The notes beneath the pieces were generated by a model. The model was not told where the DNA came from, searched no databases, and saw only the letters and a list, made by a program, of their open reading frames with translations. A stretch of 64,000 nucleotides of DNA, taken from positions 124,001 through 188,000 of the forward strand of contig NZ_JAKJSO010000016.1 of assembly GCF_050337045.1 (NCBI RefSeq). The letters are read 5' to 3'. Origin of the DNA: Photobacterium kagoshimensis (lineage in GTDB: Bacteria > Pseudomonadota > Gammaproteobacteria > Enterobacterales > Vibrionaceae). Below, piece after piece: positions 54,416 through 63,203 of this stretch. A program made the position numbers and the translations under genes. Each line of letters starts with the position of its first letter. The stretch's first letter is position 1.

Positions 54416-55582
54416 TTAAGCGCATGCTCTTTGTGAGAAATCACCGCTATCGTGATAGGTTTGATGGATGTACTTAACCTGATCAATATTATTAATTAAA
54501 GCCTGAATGCATTCATGATCGAACATTTTACCCTTATTCTCGTTAAGAAAAGCTAAAACGTCAGACAACGACCACGGCTTTTTATACGGTCGTTCACTCA
54601 TTAATGCATCGAACACATCAGATACCGCGACAATACGCGCTTCCAATGGAATTTCATCGCCATGCAGTTTGGTTGGGTATCCCATGCCATCAACCCGCTC
54701 GTGATGATAAATAATAATATTTTTTAGAATATTCATATCGTCACTATCAGAAAAACCAAACTCACGTTGCATATCTTCGATCAGTTCAAGGCCATATTGA
54801 GGGTGCTTATTCATTTCATATCGCTCTACATCAGTAAAACGCTTATCACTAAATAAGATAACTTCAGGTACGCGGTATTTGCCAATATCATGCAATGGTG
54901 CATACATTTTAACCTGCAACGCGAAATAAGCGGGACGATGGTACTTTTGAGCCAACTCATTCGCAATTAACTCACTGTATAACGACATGCGCTTAAGATG
55001 ACCTTGCGTTTCTGGGTCTTTAATGTGACCCATTCGCAACACAGTTTGAATCGCAGAACGAAACGTTAAATTGTGTTTAATTTCGCTATAGACTAATTGT
55101 GAAATAAAGAAGCTCAAGTGCATAACAGATTTCAATACGGCATCTTTAAATACATCGGTCTTAGAGCCATTCACAAAAACAAACCCCCAAAACTGCCCTT
55201 CAATCTGAATAGGCAGCGTGTAGCTGCTCCTGTATCCTGCCGATTTCAGCACACGCCCATGGTGACTATTGTCATCATAGATCTTTTGTAAATCGTTAAC
55301 TACACGTGGCGAGTGCCCTTTACTTAATTGCGTAAGCGTTTGGGAATAGCAGAGTTTAAGCTGATAAGAATCAAGCTCAGGAGCCTGACACCCTTGCTCA
55401 AACTTATGCAGAGTGCGCAGCAACTCCGTTTCAGGATCATAAATCACAACCCCGAGCCGAGAAATATCAGAAGATATGTCTTGTAACAAAGCAAAACAAG
55501 CTTGAAGCTTAGCGGATAACGTCTGTTCGTTTGCTATCAACTCATACTGCCATTCAACATTTGTCATCACTGTACTACACAT
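54416..55582 (-). CDS. HD-GYP domain c-di-GMP phosphodiesterase with GAF sensor
   Basis: 388 residues. N-terminal GAF-like domain (about 25-165; GQFWGFVFVNGSK), then HD-GYP. The metal-binding HD is H231-D232 in PLHDIGKYRVPE; the signature HHERVDGMGYPTKLHGDEIP has G301-Y302-P303; DVFDALMSERPYKKP follows. Hydrolyses c-di-GMP, lowering biofilm and raising motility. The start ATG 55582 is near a GAGAG but spacing is short; the ATG five codons later is possible. Convergent with the APE operon; the broken EAL gene elsewhere in the window is a second c-di-GMP gene. Confidence 0.88.
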   Translation of the reverse strand: MCSTVMTNVEWQYELIANEQTLSAKLQACFALLQDISSDISRLGVVIYDPETELLRTLHKFEQGCQAPELDSYQLKLCYSQTLTQLSKGHSPRVVNDLQKIYDDNSHHGRVLKSAGYRSSYTLPIQIEGQFWGFVFVNGSKTDVFKDAVLKSVMHLSFFISQLVYSEIKHNLTFRSAIQTVLRMGHIKDPETQGHLKRMSLYSELIANELAQKYHRPAYFALQVKMYAPLHDIGKYRVPEVILFSDKRFTDVERYEMNKHPQYGLELIEDMQREFGFSDSDDMNILKNIIIYHHERVDGMGYPTKLHGDEIPLEARIVAVSDVFDALMSERPYKKPWSLSDVLAFLNENKGKMFDHECIQALINNIDQVKYIHQTYHDSGDFSQRACA

Positions 55583-55763
55583 ACTCTCATCGTTAATGTT
55601 CGCTATTAAACAATGCTAGCACAAATATCCTTCAACCCAGAGATATCACTGATGAAAAGCCCTGTATTTTCCTAACTTTTCAAGCATTCCCCCCTAAATT
55701 TGTGAGCCAGTCACAAATAAAAAAAGAAATTTAACTACGACATCAAATTAACATGACATAAAT

Positions 55764-56648
55764 TCAACGATTAAAATGCTCAATCATAAAGTCGATAAAT
55801 ACGCGAAGACGTTTTGGGATCAACTGGCGCTGAGGGTAAACAAAACTGACTGGAACGGCAGGCAGTTGCCAGTCAGGTAAAATCTGCACGAGCTGACCTT
55901 CTTTCAAATGCTGGCGACAAATAAACTCAGGCAACACTGCTATCCCTAAGCCATCAACAACCGCCATTAGCGCCGAGGTAATGGTATTCACCCGCAAACG
56001 ATAAGGCAGGTTTACAATCTCTTGTTGATCATCTTGTGTTAATTCCCAATAAGGCAACTTCACAACGTTAGACACTTTCACTTGATGATGAGGGGATACG
56101 AGATCGTTCGGATGCTCTATGCCGTCATGCTGCGCCAAGTATTCAGGGCTGGCGACAATAATCCGATGAGAGAGATGAAAAGGGCGCGCGACCATACTGG
56201 ATTCATTCACCGTTCCAACTTGGGCATACAAGTCGATCCCTTCGGCAATTAAATCAACATCACGGTTAGTCAATTCAAGGTGTATGGTAACGTTTGGGTA
56301 CTCTTTCAAAAACGCATTGATGTATTTCCCCATCACTTTTTGACCCAGCTCGACAGGCATCGCAATGTTCAACCGACCACGAATTAAATCTTGGCTTGCT
56401 GTCACTTCAAGCTCAGCTTGCGACATAATTTCCAACATTTGCGTGCACGATTGATAAAAGCGCTCACCTTCTTGTGTTAACGTTAACTGACGGGTTGAGC
56501 GCGTGATCAGCCGCACACCTAAATGCTTTTCTAGCTCGGCAACTTTACGACTGACCGTCGACTTCGTCATATCAAGCGCTTCTGCTGCTTGAGTAAAACT
56601 TCCACATTCAACAACTTGTGCAAACATGGCGGCACTATTGAGATCCAT
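55764..56648 (-). CDS. LysR-family transcriptional regulator (divergent to efflux genes)
   Basis: 294 residues. HTH VVECGSFTQAAEALDMTKS and SRKVAELEKHLG at residues 13-45; effector domain from RGRLNIAMPVELGQ (about 90). C-terminal VYPQRQLIPKRLRVFIDF typical of the CrgA-like subgroup. ATG 56648 preferred over GTG 56651, with AGGG upstream. Shares the 124-bp intergenic region with the EmrA-like gene, so it likely controls the efflux pair. Confidence 0.88.
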   Translation of the reverse strand: MDLNSAAMFAQVVECGSFTQAAEALDMTKSTVSRKVAELEKHLGVRLITRSTRQLTLTQEGERFYQSCTQMLEIMSQAELEVTASQDLIRGRLNIAMPVELGQKVMGKYINAFLKEYPNVTIHLELTNRDVDLIAEGIDLYAQVGTVNESSMVARPFHLSHRIIVASPEYLAQHDGIEHPNDLVSPHHQVKVSNVVKLPYWELTQDDQQEIVNLPYRLRVNTITSALMAVVDGLGIAVLPEFICRQHLKEGQLVQILPDWQLPAVPVSFVYPQRQLIPKRLRVFIDFMIEHFNR

Positions 56649-56772
56649 CACTCACCCTATTGGTTAGATTTTCGCAACAGTGTTTCCCTTTTTTCCTATC
56701 TAATCAACCAATCATTCTCATTTACACTTGGTTACAAATAATTAGCCATACAAAACGTGAGAAGAACACCGA

Positions 56773-57807
56773 ATGACACTAACTAAAAAAAATAAAGCCC
56801 CGCTCATCGCCACTGTCATTATGCTTTCGCTCGGTATCGCAGGTGGCAGCTACTGGTATGGCTATGGTCGCCATTTCGAATCAACTGACAACGCTTATTT
56901 ACAAGGTGAGATCACCACCATCAGTCCCAAAGTTTCTGGCTATATCACCCAGTCTTTCGTAACCGACAACCAAGTGGTTAAAGCGGGTGATTTAATTGCG
57001 ACTATTGACGATCGCGATTACCAAGTGGCTGCTGCCCAAGCTGAAGCGAACCTTGCCGTTAGCCAAGCAGCTATCACGAACCTGAAAGCCCAGCGTGAAT
57101 TACAACAAACATTGATCCGCCAATCCAGCAGCAAAATTGAATCGGCGCAAGCAGAATATGAACGTGCTCAGCAACAAGTAACCCGTACCCGTAGCCTGCT
57201 AAAGCGTAACTACTCATCACAAGATGAGCTCGATGATATGCAGTCACACCTAAAAGTCACCCGAGCACAACTGTCTGAAGCACAAGCAAACCACCAAGCC
57301 GCACAGGATCAACGTAGCGTTATCGATAGCCAAATTGCCCAAGCAACCGCAGCATTATCAGAAGCGGAAGCCCAACTAGAACAAGCCCAACTCAATATCA
57401 GCTACACCCATATTTTTGCTCCAGTTGACGGCATCGTCGGCAAACGCAGTGTCCGTGTTGGCTTACTCGTGCAACCTGGCATGCCACTATTGAGCCTAGT
57501 CCCTACGGAACAAGTTTGGGTTGAAGCCAACTTCAAAGAAACACAGCTCAGCAAAATGCACCAAGGTCAAAAAGTGGATATTGCATTAGATGCATACCCA
57601 GACCAACATTTTGAAGGCGTCATTGACAGTTTTTCTCCCGCAACAGGCGCTAAATTTGCGCTGTTACCACCCGAGAATGCAACAGGTAACTTCACCAAAA
57701 TCGTACAACGCGTACCGGTTAAAATTGTGATCCCACAGCCAGAGAAATTAACCCGTGCGTTAATTCCAGGTTTATCTGTTATTGCCACTGTCGATACCCG
57801 AGGCTAA
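56773..57807 (+). CDS. EmrA/HlyD-type membrane fusion protein
   Basis: 344 residues. One N-terminal membrane anchor (about 9-29, IATVIMLSLGIAGGSYWYG), a biotinyl-lipoyl half motif GEITTISPKVSGYI, a long alpha-helical hairpin (about 75-200), a second lipoyl half HIFAPVDGIVGKRSV, and a barrel domain. Periplasmic adaptor linking the inner-membrane pump encoded 3 nt downstream to an outer-membrane channel, which is not in the window. Multidrug export role inferred. Confidence 0.88.
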   Translation: MTLTKKNKAPLIATVIMLSLGIAGGSYWYGYGRHFESTDNAYLQGEITTISPKVSGYITQSFVTDNQVVKAGDLIATIDDRDYQVAAAQAEANLAVSQAAITNLKAQRELQQTLIRQSSSKIESAQAEYERAQQQVTRTRSLLKRNYSSQDELDDMQSHLKVTRAQLSEAQANHQAAQDQRSVIDSQIAQATAALSEAEAQLEQAQLNISYTHIFAPVDGIVGKRSVRVGLLVQPGMPLLSLVPTEQVWVEANFKETQLSKMHQGQKVDIALDAYPDQHFEGVIDSFSPATGAKFALLPPENATGNFTKIVQRVPVKIVIPQPEKLTRALIPGLSVIATVDTRG

Positions 57808-57810
57808 ATC

Positions 57811-59382
57811 ATGAGTATGGTCTCCGACTCGGTATCCGCACCTATACCGTCACCTACAAGTAGCGAAGTACCACGCCGCCATTGGATCGCCTTATTTGGC
57901 GGTCTATTAGGTGCTTTTATGGCGATCTTAGATATTCAGATCACCAACTCATCGTTGAAAGATATTCAAGGTGCGCTATCCGCCACACTTGATGAAAGCT
58001 CATGGATATCGACCTCTTACCTTGTCGCTGAAATGATAGCAATTCCGCTAAGTGGCTGGCTGTCTATGGCACTGGGCAAACGCCGTTACTTAACCTGGAC
58101 CACTGTGATTTTCACCCTGTCATCGTTGTTGTGTTCGATTTCATGGAACATGAGTTCAATGATTGTCTTTCGCGCACTGCAAGGGTTTAGTGGTGGAGCA
58201 TTAATTCCATTAGCCTTTTCATTAGTGGTACAACTGCTCCCTATCCAAAAGCGCGCTATAGGTATGGCAATGTTCGGTGTCACCGCCACCTTTGCCCCTT
58301 CGATTGGTCCAACACTGGGTGGCTGGCTAACTGAAAACTTTTCGTGGCATTACATCTTCTACATCAATATTCCGCCCGCGATTTTCATGATTTTTATGGT
58401 GCGCTATGGCCTTGATGATGAACCACTCGATCTAGGTCGTTTACTTAAAGCGGACTGGCTTGGCATCATCACCATGGCATTAGGGCTTGGCTGTTTGGAA
58501 GTCGTGTTAGAAGAGGGCAATCGCGAAGAGTGGTTTAGCTCGCCATTCATTATTACCTTGGCGATTATCTCTGGGGTGAGTCTAGTGTATTTCGTGATCA
58601 ACGAACTCCAACACAAAAAGCCACTGGTAAATTTACGCTTACTGTCTAATCGCCACTTTGCGATGTCGTGTATTGCCTATTTAATTTTAGGTATGGCGTT
58701 ACTGGGTTCGATTTATGTCTTACCGCTCTACCTAACGCAAATACAGCGTTACAACGCGATGGAAATAGGCAGTGTACTAATGTGGATGGGGTTCCCGCAG
58801 TTACTGATATTTCCCTTGGTCCCTAAGCTGACTGCCATTATTAAGCCTAAATACCTAGTAACATTTGGTTTTGTCATGTTCGGCCTAAGCTGTTTTGTAA
58901 ATACCCACATGACAGTGGACTATGGCGGCCAGCAGCTGATCTTCTCTATGCTGCTACGTGCGATTGGTAGCCCATTTATTATGGTGCCATTATCACTGGT
59001 TGCCATGCAGGGGATCAGCAAAGAACAAACACCTGATGCGTCAACCCTCACCAATGTGATGCGAAATTTAGGTGGGGCATTCAGTATCGCGATTATTGCG
59101 ACCTTACTGGATAATAAAACGCGTGAGCATTTAGCACACATCAAAACCAGCTTACCTGCTGTAAGCACCGATGCTTGGTATCAGTTACAACAACAAGCAA
59201 GCGCATTCATGCACACAGGCAGTGACAGTGCCACGGCAATGCTACAAGCCCAAGCATCGTTAGCTGCCACCATGCAGCGCGATGCGGCCATCATGGCCTA
59301 CAACGATGTGTTCTTGATGATGACAGCCTTTCTCGCCTTGGCAGCTGTGCTCATGTTTAGCAGTAAGAGCCAGCCGGTTTAG
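57811..59382 (+). CDS. EmrB-type multidrug MFS transporter (DHA2)
   Basis: 523 residues, 14 predicted membrane segments, DHA2-family. Conserved: LGAFMAILDIQITNSSL (motif D1), GWLSMALGKRRYLTW (motif A), the RALQGFSGGALIPLAFSL segment and PSIGPTLGGWL (motif C). Drug:H+ antiporter working with the adaptor upstream. Operon of two, ended by a terminator at 59427. Substrates unknown. Confidence 0.9.
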   Translation: MSMVSDSVSAPIPSPTSSEVPRRHWIALFGGLLGAFMAILDIQITNSSLKDIQGALSATLDESSWISTSYLVAEMIAIPLSGWLSMALGKRRYLTWTTVIFTLSSLLCSISWNMSSMIVFRALQGFSGGALIPLAFSLVVQLLPIQKRAIGMAMFGVTATFAPSIGPTLGGWLTENFSWHYIFYINIPPAIFMIFMVRYGLDDEPLDLGRLLKADWLGIITMALGLGCLEVVLEEGNREEWFSSPFIITLAIISGVSLVYFVINELQHKKPLVNLRLLSNRHFAMSCIAYLILGMALLGSIYVLPLYLTQIQRYNAMEIGSVLMWMGFPQLLIFPLVPKLTAIIKPKYLVTFGFVMFGLSCFVNTHMTVDYGGQQLIFSMLLRAIGSPFIMVPLSLVAMQGISKEQTPDASTLTNVMRNLGGAFSIAIIATLLDNKTREHLAHIKTSLPAVSTDAWYQLQQQASAFMHTGSDSATAMLQAQASLAATMQRDAAIMAYNDVFLMMTAFLALAAVLMFSSKSQPV

Positions 59383-59426
59383 TAGCAAGAGTCAAAATTA
59401 GAAGAAAGAACCGCAATACAATATAA

Positions 59427-59466
59427 AAGAGGCAGCCCAGTAAGCACTCGGCTGCCTCTTCTTTTG
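59427..59466 (+). terminator. Terminator of the EmrAB-like operon
   Basis: 11-bp stem AAGAGGCAGCC / GGCTGCCTCTT with a 12-nt loop, followed by CTTTTG. An A-rich start also suits the opposite direction (Lon-like gene). Confidence 0.82.
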
Positions 59467-59522
59467 TCTCACTTTTCACCTCAAGTAAAGCGCACATTGG
59501 CACGCGATACTAAGGCCGACTG

Positions 59523-61901
59523 TTAACGCCGCAGCGCATTCAACTTCGCTTGGGCCAAACCAAACAGGCTGTGGCTTGAATAGCCGTTGTCGCCATCTTG
59601 TTCATCAGCTGGCTTACCCGTTAGCAGCTCTAGCGCCTCAGTAACATGGCTGATAGCCCAAATATTAAATTCACCTTTTTCGACCGCTTCAACAATGTCT
59701 TTTCGTAACATCAGGTTATGTGCATTAGATTGCGGGATGATCACCCCTTGACCCGTTGCGCGTCCTTGAATAACACAAACATCATAAAACCCTTCGATTT
59801 TTTCGTTCACGCCACCAATGGGCTGCGCTTCACCAAATTGGTTCATTGAGCCTGTGATCGCAATATCTTGCCGTAATGGCTGCTGGGAAAATGCCGACAC
59901 TATGGCGCATAGCTCGGCCATGGAGGCACTATCACCATCGACACCACCGTAAGATTGCTCGAACGTAAGGTGAGTAGTAAGCGGTATTTTCGCCGTTTTA
60001 CCAAACACAGAGGCTAAATAAGCCGATAGGATCATCACCCCTTTCGAGTGAATGTTGCCGCCAAGTTCAACGCTACGCTCAATATCAAAAACTTGCCCTT
60101 CACCGTAGGCGGTTGTCGCTGTAATACGATTTGGCGCGCCAAATTGATAGTCAGACGTTGATATCACCGACAAGGCATTGATTTGACCGACTTTATCACC
60201 CTGTGTGGTCATTAGCGTGGTGCCATTAACAAAGCTTTGCATCACATGATCTTTCAAGCGACTCACGCGCATCTCTTGATTTTGCAGTGCTTGTTCTACG
60301 TGTGTGGCACGGATCATGGTGGCATTCGAGGCTTTCGCAACGTAATTCGTTTCACGCAGCAAATTGGCGATATCTGCTGAATGCAGTGATAACTTATTCT
60401 GATCGTCTGCTTGGCGTGAACTGTATTCGATAATGCGCGCTATGGCTTTACGATCGCAATGCAGCATATTATTGTCGTTAACAATACTCGAAATAAAACG
60501 AGCATACTGTTCTTCCGATTCATCGGTACGCGCCATTTCATCTTCAAAATCTGCAGTAACGCGGAACAGCTCGCTAAATTCAGGATCATAGTGTTGTAGC
60601 AAACGATAAGTTTCGTAATCACCAAACAAAATGATTTTCACATCGAGTGGGATCGGCTCAGGATCAAGCGAAACCGCACCCGATAAGGTCACTTCACGCT
60701 CTAATGAACTCAAGTTTAAGGTTTTCGCACGCAATGCACGCTTCAAACCATCCCATACATAAGGGCGTTCAAGCACTTTTACCGCATCCATCATCAGTAC
60801 ACCACCGTTTGCACGGTGAAGACTACCAGAGCGGATCAGCGAGAAATCAGTGAACACTGTGCCTTTATAAGTGGCGTTTTCCACGTAACCAAAAATGCTG
60901 TGATAACTCGGACTTTCTTCTACTACGACAGGAAATTTATGATCGTCTTGATTCACCAGCACATTCACTTGATAACGACGCGGCATTTTCTTTTCAAGCG
61001 CCGCGTAAGCCAGTGCGACCTGCTCTTCACTTTCACCAAGGAAAATATCTAGGTTATCTAGCATATCGGCCTGCATAGCCGACAAATACTGTTTTATCTC
61101 TGGTAAATGTTTGTACTTGTCTTTTAAGGCGGTGATCACGTGTGCGATCACTTCTAATGCAATCTCTTCATCGAGCTTTTGCAGCTTATCTGAATACGTT
61201 TCTTCCCATTCCGTCAACTTACGAACAATGCCGCGCAATTCGACTTCCAAACTATCAATCGCTTGCTCAAACTGCTGCTGTTCAGCTTCAGAGAGCGTTG
61301 CAAAGCTTTCTTCGGTATGCGGCTCTTCACCGTTCAAAGCAACCAGTTGATATTCACCTTGCGGTGTTAAACTTAAACTAATACTTTGGGTTTTCGCTTT
61401 ACTTGTTAACGTCAGCAAGGCACCTTCTTGCTTCTTCGCCAGCTGCGATTTTAGCGTTTCAGCGCGGGAATAATACATCTCGTTATCGAATGCCAACGGC
61501 AATGCTTTAACCAGACGTGTCATCAGTTTTTCTATTTCTTTTTTAAATGTTATCCCTGTTCCTGCTGGTAACTTCAGCACGCTAGGAATACGAGTGTCAT
61601 CAAAATTGGCAACATAGCACCAATCATACAAAGGCATAGCATTGCCATTCGGTTCATGACGATTTAAGTAACGCAATACCATGGTACGCTTACCTAACCC
61701 ATTACGCCCAATCGCATAAATGTTATAGCCTTTTTCTTTTATCGACATCGCGAACTCGACCGCTTTTTGCGCGCGTTCTTGACCCACAATTTCATCCAGT
61801 GGCGTCAGATTTTTCGTCGATTTACATTCCTCGTTCAGTCCGTTGAGTGCCGAACCACGATACAGTTTTTCACTGCCTAGAGGTTGAATTGGCATAAGCA
61901 T
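59523..61901 (-). CDS. Lon-like ATP-dependent protease
   Basis: 792 residues, bacterial LonB/YcbZ-type protease. Residues 34-70 start the AAA+ region (EIVGQERAQKAVEFA; P-loop AIGRNGLGKRT). A long insertion/coiled region (about 190-300) holds helices; the remaining ATPase parts include HRANGGVLMMD (Walker B region). The C-terminal Lon protease domain has the Ser-Lys dyad S658 in GGVDGDSASMAEL and K701 in GGVNEKIEG, spaced 43 residues as in Lon. No N-terminal Lon substrate domain. Degrades misfolded proteins; targets unknown. Start at ATG 61901, or the ATG two codons later, which has a better-spaced GAGGG. Confidence 0.88.
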   Translation of the reverse strand: MLMPIQPLGSEKLYRGSALNGLNEECKSTKNLTPLDEIVGQERAQKAVEFAMSIKEKGYNIYAIGRNGLGKRTMVLRYLNRHEPNGNAMPLYDWCYVANFDDTRIPSVLKLPAGTGITFKKEIEKLMTRLVKALPLAFDNEMYYSRAETLKSQLAKKQEGALLTLTSKAKTQSISLSLTPQGEYQLVALNGEEPHTEESFATLSEAEQQQFEQAIDSLEVELRGIVRKLTEWEETYSDKLQKLDEEIALEVIAHVITALKDKYKHLPEIKQYLSAMQADMLDNLDIFLGESEEQVALAYAALEKKMPRRYQVNVLVNQDDHKFPVVVEESPSYHSIFGYVENATYKGTVFTDFSLIRSGSLHRANGGVLMMDAVKVLERPYVWDGLKRALRAKTLNLSSLEREVTLSGAVSLDPEPIPLDVKIILFGDYETYRLLQHYDPEFSELFRVTADFEDEMARTDESEEQYARFISSIVNDNNMLHCDRKAIARIIEYSSRQADDQNKLSLHSADIANLLRETNYVAKASNATMIRATHVEQALQNQEMRVSRLKDHVMQSFVNGTTLMTTQGDKVGQINALSVISTSDYQFGAPNRITATTAYGEGQVFDIERSVELGGNIHSKGVMILSAYLASVFGKTAKIPLTTHLTFEQSYGGVDGDSASMAELCAIVSAFSQQPLRQDIAITGSMNQFGEAQPIGGVNEKIEGFYDVCVIQGRATGQGVIIPQSNAHNLMLRKDIVEAVEKGEFNIWAISHVTEALELLTGKPADEQDGDNGYSSHSLFGLAQAKLNALRR

Positions 61902-62434
61902 ATCCCTCTGTAAGCTTCCATGGATTCAGTGTAGACATAAAATTATTGAATTTTAGTGACTTAGCTTACGGTTAACGGCTTAATACAAAGGAAACGAGCT
62001 TAGTTGCTGCTTTTACCGTCAATTCAATAAGAAAAACAGCCATAAACCTTATAAAAACAAAGGGTAATTATGCTAACTTCGCTACCGATTACGCAGTTAT
62101 CTATTATTTTAATCCGCAATTATGTCCAGTAATTGGTTTAGGCTAACAGTGCCTCCTGACTAGCAGTAGAACGAGGCTAAGCAAAAAATCATCGGTTCAC
62201 AGAAAAAAATTCAAAATAAACCTTTACAATATCCAAAGCTAAGGTATTATCTATCTCGCTCTGTTACACAGAGTTATTAATAAACATTAAGTAAAAGTAA
62301 AACCTCAGAATTTCTTCGTTATTGTTGTTATCCTCAGTGTTTCCTTAGCTTCATCGTCATATTCAATAATTCAAGCTTTCAGTGCACGCAAATTTTTTGC
62401 GATTATCTCATGAATTTTATATAAGGGGCATAAC
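61902..62434. promoter_or_regulatory. Intergenic region with cold-shock gene leader
   Basis: 530 bp, AT-rich, between divergent protease and cold-shock genes. Cold-shock genes of this type usually have a long structured 5' leader; the region before 62435 fits by length, but I could not identify a cold-box or a specific fold. No small gene found. Confidence 0.4.
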
Positions 62435-62647
62435 ATGTCTGCTAAATCTACTGGTCTAGTAAAATGGTTTAACGAAGAGAAAGGTTTTGGTTTCATTACT
62501 CAAGACAACGGCGGTGCTGACGTATTCGTTCACTTCCGTGCAATCGCTTCTGAAGGTTTCAAAACTCTTGCTGAAGGCCAAAAAGTGTCTTTTGAAGTAG
62601 AGCAAGGCCAAAAAGGTCTTCAAGCTGCAAACGTTGTTGCACTATAA
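62435..62647 (+). CDS. Cold-shock protein, CspA family
   Basis: 70 residues, single cold-shock domain. RNP1 KGFGFI (residues 16-21) and RNP2 VFVHF (30-34) are intact. RNA/ssDNA-binding chaperone; many paralogues exist, so no specific gene letter is given. The start has AAGGGG 7 nt upstream. Followed by hairpins at 62662 and 62691. Confidence 0.93.
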
Positions 62648-62661
62648 TTTAGTGAATAACG

Positions 62662-62683
62662 TAATGGCTTTTTCTAGCCATTA
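62662..62683. repeat. Hairpin after the cold-shock gene
   Basis: 8-bp stem TAATGGCT / AGCCATTA with loop TTTTCT, 14 nt after the cold-shock stop codon. Confidence 0.55.
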
Positions 62684-62690
62684 AGCAAAT

Positions 62691-62725
62691 TGACGTAAAT
62701 GGTTTTATTGCCATTTACGTCATTT
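62691..62725 (+). terminator. Terminator of the cold-shock gene
   Basis: 12-bp perfect stem TGACGTAAATGG / CCATTTACGTCA with an 8-nt loop, then TTT. Confidence 0.78.
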
Positions 62726-62907
62726 GAAAGCTTCATCCTCAGAAACACTTGCTCCGTTAATCGAAATACTCAATTATCTGCTTCTATATATCGCGACACG
62801 CTTTCGTCTCTTCGTTATATTCCCTTTCAGTTTTTAAGTAAAAACGCTGCAGATACATTCGCTATACATCTTTTTAATCTATTATTTATAAAAAATAAAG
62901 GATATTT

Positions 62908-62997
62908 ATGTCTCGTTCAATCGGTCGTAAACGCTTTTGGTTTCAGCAATGTCGTAAAGAAATCACACAAACAAATACAGTAAAGGTAAATAAATGA
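62908..62997 (+). CDS. Tiny basic ORF, 29 residues
   Basis: ATG at 62908 with AAAGGA 5 nt upstream opens a 29-residue frame rich in Arg/Lys and aromatic residues, starting MSRSIGRKRFWFQQC and ending VKVNK. Its TGA overlaps the ATG of the next ORF (ATGA), the usual sign of translational coupling. It has no signal or membrane segment. No family recognised. It may be a leader peptide for the next ORF. Confidence 0.5.
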   Translation: MSRSIGRKRFWFQQCRKEITQTNTVKVNK

Positions 62998-63203
62998 CAG
63001 TAAACTTTAATATTTTTAATGGCAATATCTCTTGGAGTGCATTAATACACCAATTAAATAGTGACATTTTATTGCGTCATATTTTAATGAAAGGCAATGT
63101 AGGCACAATAGACCTGAAACTTTCATATTGTGAAGAAACAGGTAAAGGTAATATCATCAACAAAGACAATCAACTTGTTGGTAACTTTTCTACTTATTTC
63201 TAA
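62994..63203 (+). CDS. Small hypothetical protein, 69 residues
   Basis: 69 residues, start ATG 62994 with AAAGG 8 nt upstream and coupled by ATGA to the 29-residue ORF. N-terminal NFNIFNGNISWSALIHQLNS, then DILLRHILMKGNVGTIDLKLSYC, ending NFSTYF. The segment could be a small alpha/beta protein. No recognised family. The neighbouring cold-shock gene is the nearest context. Confidence 0.55.
   Translation: MTVNFNIFNGNISWSALIHQLNSDILLRHILMKGNVGTIDLKLSYCEETGKGNIINKDNQLVGNFSTYF

Noticed and set aside
62699..62983. 94-residue ORF on the plus strand after the cold-shock gene
   Set aside because: It starts inside a terminator loop, lacks a ribosome site and has an unstructured, low-quality composition; the coupled tiny ORFs at 62908 and 62994 explain the region better.
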